A stretch of DNA of 64,000 bases from Oreohelix idahoensis (lineage: Eukaryota > Mollusca > Gastropoda > Stylommatophora > Oreohelicidae): positions 496,001 through 560,000 of the forward strand of contig JAMPIV010018956.1 of NCBI GenBank assembly GCA_024509875.1. The letters are read 5' to 3'. Made by a program: the position numbers and the translations under genes. How positions within the stretch are numbered: the first letter of the stretch is position 1; each line of letters starts with the position of its first letter. The notes beneath the pieces were generated by a model. That model saw nothing but the letters and a program-made list of their open reading frames with translations, did no database searches and was not told the DNA's origin. Below are positions 61,204 to 64,000 of the stretch, piece after piece.

Positions 61204-62314
61204 TTGGTGCTTCAAAGTTACGATGGACCATTACCTGAGTTTTACCATCGCTATATCGACGATGGTATTGGTGTTACAGACATGTCTGAAGCTAACCTCA
61301 AAAGATTCATTGACTATGTTGGCAATTTCCATCCTGCAATCAAATTCACTTCTCAGATTTCTACCACTTCAGTTAACTTCATTGACCTTACTGTCAATAT
61401 TACTCCTACTGGCCTTACCACCTCTGTCTTTTATAAACCTACTGATGCCCATGGTTTCCTTCTTTACACCTCTTCTCACCCTCCCAGCTGTAAAAATTCC
61501 ATTCCCTACTCTCAACTTCTACGCTTATGTCGGATATGTCACGATGAAGATGATTTCCGTGAACGAGCTCAAGAAATGCTCGAGTTTTTTTGCCGACGTC
61601 ACTATCCTGAAAGAGTCTTATCTGATGCCCTTAATCGCATTAGTCCCGTTACTCGCCAGGTTGCACTCACTGCTAAACCTGCTACTACATCTGACAGACT
61701 CAAACTTGTCTTAACTTTCCACCCTCACTGTTTGGCGGTGAAAAAAATTCTGTTCCGTCATCTGCCTATTCTCCACTCTGATCCTAATACTAGAGAGTGT
61801 GTTTCATGATACCCCTTTGGTGGCATATCGTAGGGATAAGAATTTTAGGGATATTCTTGTGCATAGTCGCTTGAGACAAACTAGTCCTTCTCACTTTGGT
61901 ACTAAACCATGCCAACGCCGCATATGTAAGACCTGTCCGTTTGTACTCCAAACACAGTCAGTCTCCTTTCCGAATGGTAAATTTACCATTGGGGAGTCTT
62001 TCATGTGCGAATCCAGAAACCTGATTTATGCTATCATCTGCAAGAGGTGTGACATGACCTATATTGGTGAGACTGGCAGACGTTTGGCAGACAGGTTTCG
62101 TGAACACTTGAATGACATCCATCATGGCAAACATTTACCAGTGGCCCTTCACTTCAACAGCCCTGACCATTCGGGTAACTCTGACATTCATGTCACTGCC
62201 CTCCGTTCTTGTATCGGCGATGACCGAACTCGCTTTTCGTTGGAGAATCGCCTCATTTTTCAAATGGGTGTTCTAGCTCCTGCTGGGATGAATGTCCAGC
62301 ATCATTTTGCATAA
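61204..62314 (+). pseudogene. Penelope-like polyprotein: RT end plus GIY-YIG endonuclease, one frameshift
   Basis: The first frame (61,204-61,809) begins in the RT palm at FYHRYIDDGIGVTD (residues ~13-26; YIDD is the catalytic box) and continues NFIDLTVNITPTGLTTSVFY, KPTDAHGFLLYTSSHPPSCK and SQLLRLCRICHDEDDFRERA. The second frame (61,799-62,314), after a one-base change in the GTGTGT near 61,800, has DTPLVAYRRDKNFRDILVHS, paired cysteines CQRRICKTC, and the GIY-YIG nuclease core: IYAIICKRCDMTYIGETGRR (residues 76-95), then RFREHL, ending TAA. RT plus C-terminal GIY-YIG is diagnostic of Penelope-like elements. The truncated N-terminus and the frameshift make it inactive. Confidence 0.92.
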
Positions 62315-62720
62315 TTCTGGTGGCTTCTGTCGTTATTTTCCTATCTATCCTTGTTTTTGCTTGGGTTCGTCTCGTTTCCTCAACTTTCTGTTCTTAGCCG
62401 TCACTAGCTCCTACGTCACTTCCGCATGACGCCTTAGTTTTTCAGCCATTTTGAATGTTCCCTTCCTCGAGACAGCTAAGTGCTTTTTCACGCATTTTAT
62501 TAGTGTTATTCATTCCTGTCTTCGTTTCGTTGATTATTTACTTTCTTGTTTCGACATGTCTCTCTGGTTTCACAATTTTCTCGCATTATTACTGTTATCG
62601 TTTCGCTCATCACTGTGGTTTCATCTGCTTGTATCGCTCATTTGACGTTTTCCTCATCATCACAGATCTTTGTAGTACCTATATGTAGTTCTTGTCCTTG
62701 TCACCTGTTCGTAACTGTGG

Positions 62721-62747
62721 CCGACGAAGGGTAAAACCCGAAACGTC
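62721..62747 (+). ncRNA. Hammerhead-ribozyme-like core in the Penelope 3' region
   Basis: CCGACGA, then stem-loop GGGTAAAACCC, then GAAACGTC: the same order as the hammerhead core CUGANGA, stem II, GAAA, short stem III, GUC. U4 is C here and stem I pairing (ACTGTGG with CCTTGTC) is weak, so self-cleavage is doubtful. Penelope-like elements are known to carry minimal hammerheads. Confidence 0.35.
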
Positions 62748-62814
62748 CCTTGTCTCATGTGTACCGTTTACCTGTAAAACTGATTTCATACCATATTATT
62801 TTTTAATTTATATG

Positions 62815-62984
62815 TTTGTGTTCTGAGGCTGCTAAATGGTGACTGATTAAAGTGTTTGTGTTCTGAGGCTGCTAAATGGTGACTGATTAAAGTGTTTGTG
62901 TTCTGAGGCTGCTAAATGGTACTGATTAAAGTGTTTGTGTTCTGAGGCTGCTAAATGGTGACTGATTAAAGTGTTTGTGATTGG
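62815..62984. repeat. 40-bp minisatellite, 4 units
   Basis: TGTTCTGAGGCTGCTAAATG, GTGACTGATTAAAGTGTTTG; one unit lacks a G in the middle. Confidence 0.95.
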
Positions 62985-62999
62985 TGATCAATAATCAAT

Positions 63000-63487
63000 A
63001 TACCCTTTATCTCCCCAAGGAGCATAAGCCATCAACAAACACAAGCCAAGTTCTCCTGTCAAGTGTCAACAACTCAAGTTCTCCTGTCAAGTGTCAACAA
63101 CTCAAGTTCTCCTGTCAAGTGTCAACAACTCAAGTTCTCCTGTCAAGTGTCAACAACTCAAGTTCTCCTGTCAAGTGTCAACAACTCAAGTTCTCTTGTC
63201 AAGTGTCAACAACTCATGTTCTCCATGTGTTTTTAAGTCTACCTCTTTCTTTCTTTCCCTGTGGATTTCAGAACAAGGACCACCTTGTAATGCTATCAAC
63301 AGGTTTCCTCAATGTGTGTTGTATCCATCACCAGCATCTTTTTCTCATCTCTTGTTCCACTGGCACTTGTCTGGTTCTTGTCATCAGTTCCACATTTGTG
63401 ACTTTGTAATGCCATTTCAAACCTTATATTCTATGTTAGCACCCATTTATGAAAGTCTGTAACTTTTCTTATTGTTTTTTATCTTTC
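63000..63487 (-). mobile_element. LINE-F 3' end, second copy
   Basis: The minus strand matches 14,755-15,150: the right side contains ..GAAAGTCTGTA.CTTTT.. and AACAGGTTTCCTCA.TGTGT, and the left side CATAAGCCATCAACAAACAC. The corresponding frame is broken. It contains one minisatellite and runs into another. Confidence 0.8.
63034..63225. repeat. 28-bp minisatellite in LINE-F, ~7 units
   Basis: Unit CAAGTTCTCCTGTCAAGTGT, CAACAACT. The single-copy counterpart at 14,793-14,835 (GTCCTCCTGTCACGTGCCAT, CATCAAGTTC) shows where it arose. Confidence 0.95.
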
Positions 63488-64000
63488 AGAGCCATACAAT
63501 AGGACTGACTTGACAGAGCCATACAATAGAACTGACTTGACAGAGCCATACAATAGAACTGACTTGACAGAGCCATACAATAGGACTGACTTGACAGAGC
63601 CATACAATAGGACTGACTTGACAGAGCCATACAATAGGACTGACTTGACAGAGCCATACAATAGGACTGACTTGACAGAGCCATACAATAGGACTGACTT
63701 GACAGAGCCATACAATAGGACTGACTTGACAGAGCCATACAATAGGACTGACTTGACAGAGCCATACAATAGGACTGACTTGACAGAGCCATACAATAGG
63801 ACTGACTTGACAGAGCCATGCAATAGAACTGACTTGACAGAGCCATACAATAGGACTGACTTGACAGAGCCATACAATAGAACTGACTTGACAGAGCCAT
63901 ACAATAGGACTGACTTGACAGAGCCATACAATAGGACTGACTTGACAGAGCCATACAATAGGACTGACTTGACAGAGCCATACAATAGGACTGACTTGAC
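63488..64000. repeat. 27-bp minisatellite derived from LINE-F codons, at least 19 units
   Basis: Unit GAGCCATACAATAGGACTGA, CTTGACA, running off the window end. On the minus strand each unit is nine codons (SVKSVLLYG), an expansion of the LINE-F sequence NVKSVLLYGSETW seen once at 15,152-15,185. Uninterrupted frames of ~170 codons in two minus-strand frames are products of the 27-bp period. Confidence 0.95.

Larger units (their letters stand above)
61191..62813 (+). mobile_element. Penelope-like retroelement, 5'-truncated
   Basis: Contains the end of the RT and a GIY-YIG endonuclease, followed by ~500 bp of 3' sequence that ends before the 40-bp tandem array. A hammerhead-like core lies at 62,721-62,747. 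It is inserted within the 40-bp array: one unit lies left, four right. Confidence 0.85.

Noticed and set aside
63469..63985. Two minus-strand frames of about 170 codons made of MALSSQSYC or SVKSVLLYG repeats
   Set aside because: A 27-bp tandem repeat keeps frames open automatically; the sequence is a minisatellite derived from a LINE.

Overview
This is eukaryotic, intron-containing, repeat-dominated DNA. A multi-exon C2H2 zinc-finger gene and several clades of non-LTR elements, together with Tc1/mariner, piggyBac, Penelope-like and gypsy-like pieces, tRNA-derived SINEs and many minisatellites, point to an invertebrate metazoan. The element assortment and the zinc-finger style fit a lophotrochozoan, probably a gastropod mollusc, but that is inference from remembered families and not a search result. 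Nothing looks prokaryotic, and no complete housekeeping gene, rRNA or functional tRNA gene was recognised.

Layout. 1-2.4 kb: minus-strand LTR-retrotransposon start (gag, then protease in another frame) with an odd block of three primer-binding-site-like modules next to a presumptive LTR (2.35-4.64 kb); a diverged relative of that LTR lies at 11.95-13.5 kb. 5.8-8.5 kb: LINE fragments, a 35-bp minisatellite and the 3' end of a LINE that carries its own 3' minisatellite. 9.2-10.3 kb: a 554-bp tandem duplication. 14.7-21.7 kb: LINE 3' end, then a minus-strand LINE (17.2-20.1 kb) hit twice by the same 300-bp SINE-like element and flanked by a diverged direct repeat. 23.5-25.5 kb: a LINE-B copy with a long target duplication, a 39-bp minisatellite and a third SINE-like copy. 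26.6-27.5 kb: a decayed coiled-coil gene. 27.7-32.0 kb: a (TA)n tract into which a Tc1-like element, a mariner, two LINE pieces and a SINE are embedded. 32.8-33.2 kb: a 31-bp minisatellite. 34.4-44.4 kb: four LINE families, including a full-length LINE-B (38,557-42,325) bounded by a perfect 37-bp duplication and itself containing a solo LTR. 44.7-47.1 kb: minisatellite and an old repeat shared with 10.3-14.6 kb.

The main host gene runs on the minus strand from about 60.87 kb down to 47.29 kb: two short upstream exons (60,783-60,866, tentative; 54,698-54,800) and a large finger exon starting at 53,403. Thirteen linked fingers are open; a 5-bp duplication then stops the frame at 51,839, and a 4-kb LINE (47.5-51.57 kb) separates the decayed last fingers from the C-terminal finger and stop at 47,293. 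Its introns hold a LINE end, a piggyBac-type transposase broken by a SINE, a TTAA-flanked MITE and minisatellites. 61.2-62.8 kb is a Penelope-like element with a GIY-YIG domain inserted in a 40-bp array; 63.0-64.0 kb is a LINE 3' end in which two minisatellites have expanded.

How the parts work together: almost every open frame is transposon-derived and most are broken, so the window is best read as an insertion history. Several insertions can be proved by exact target duplications and restored homology. LINE family letters A-H are local labels used only here.
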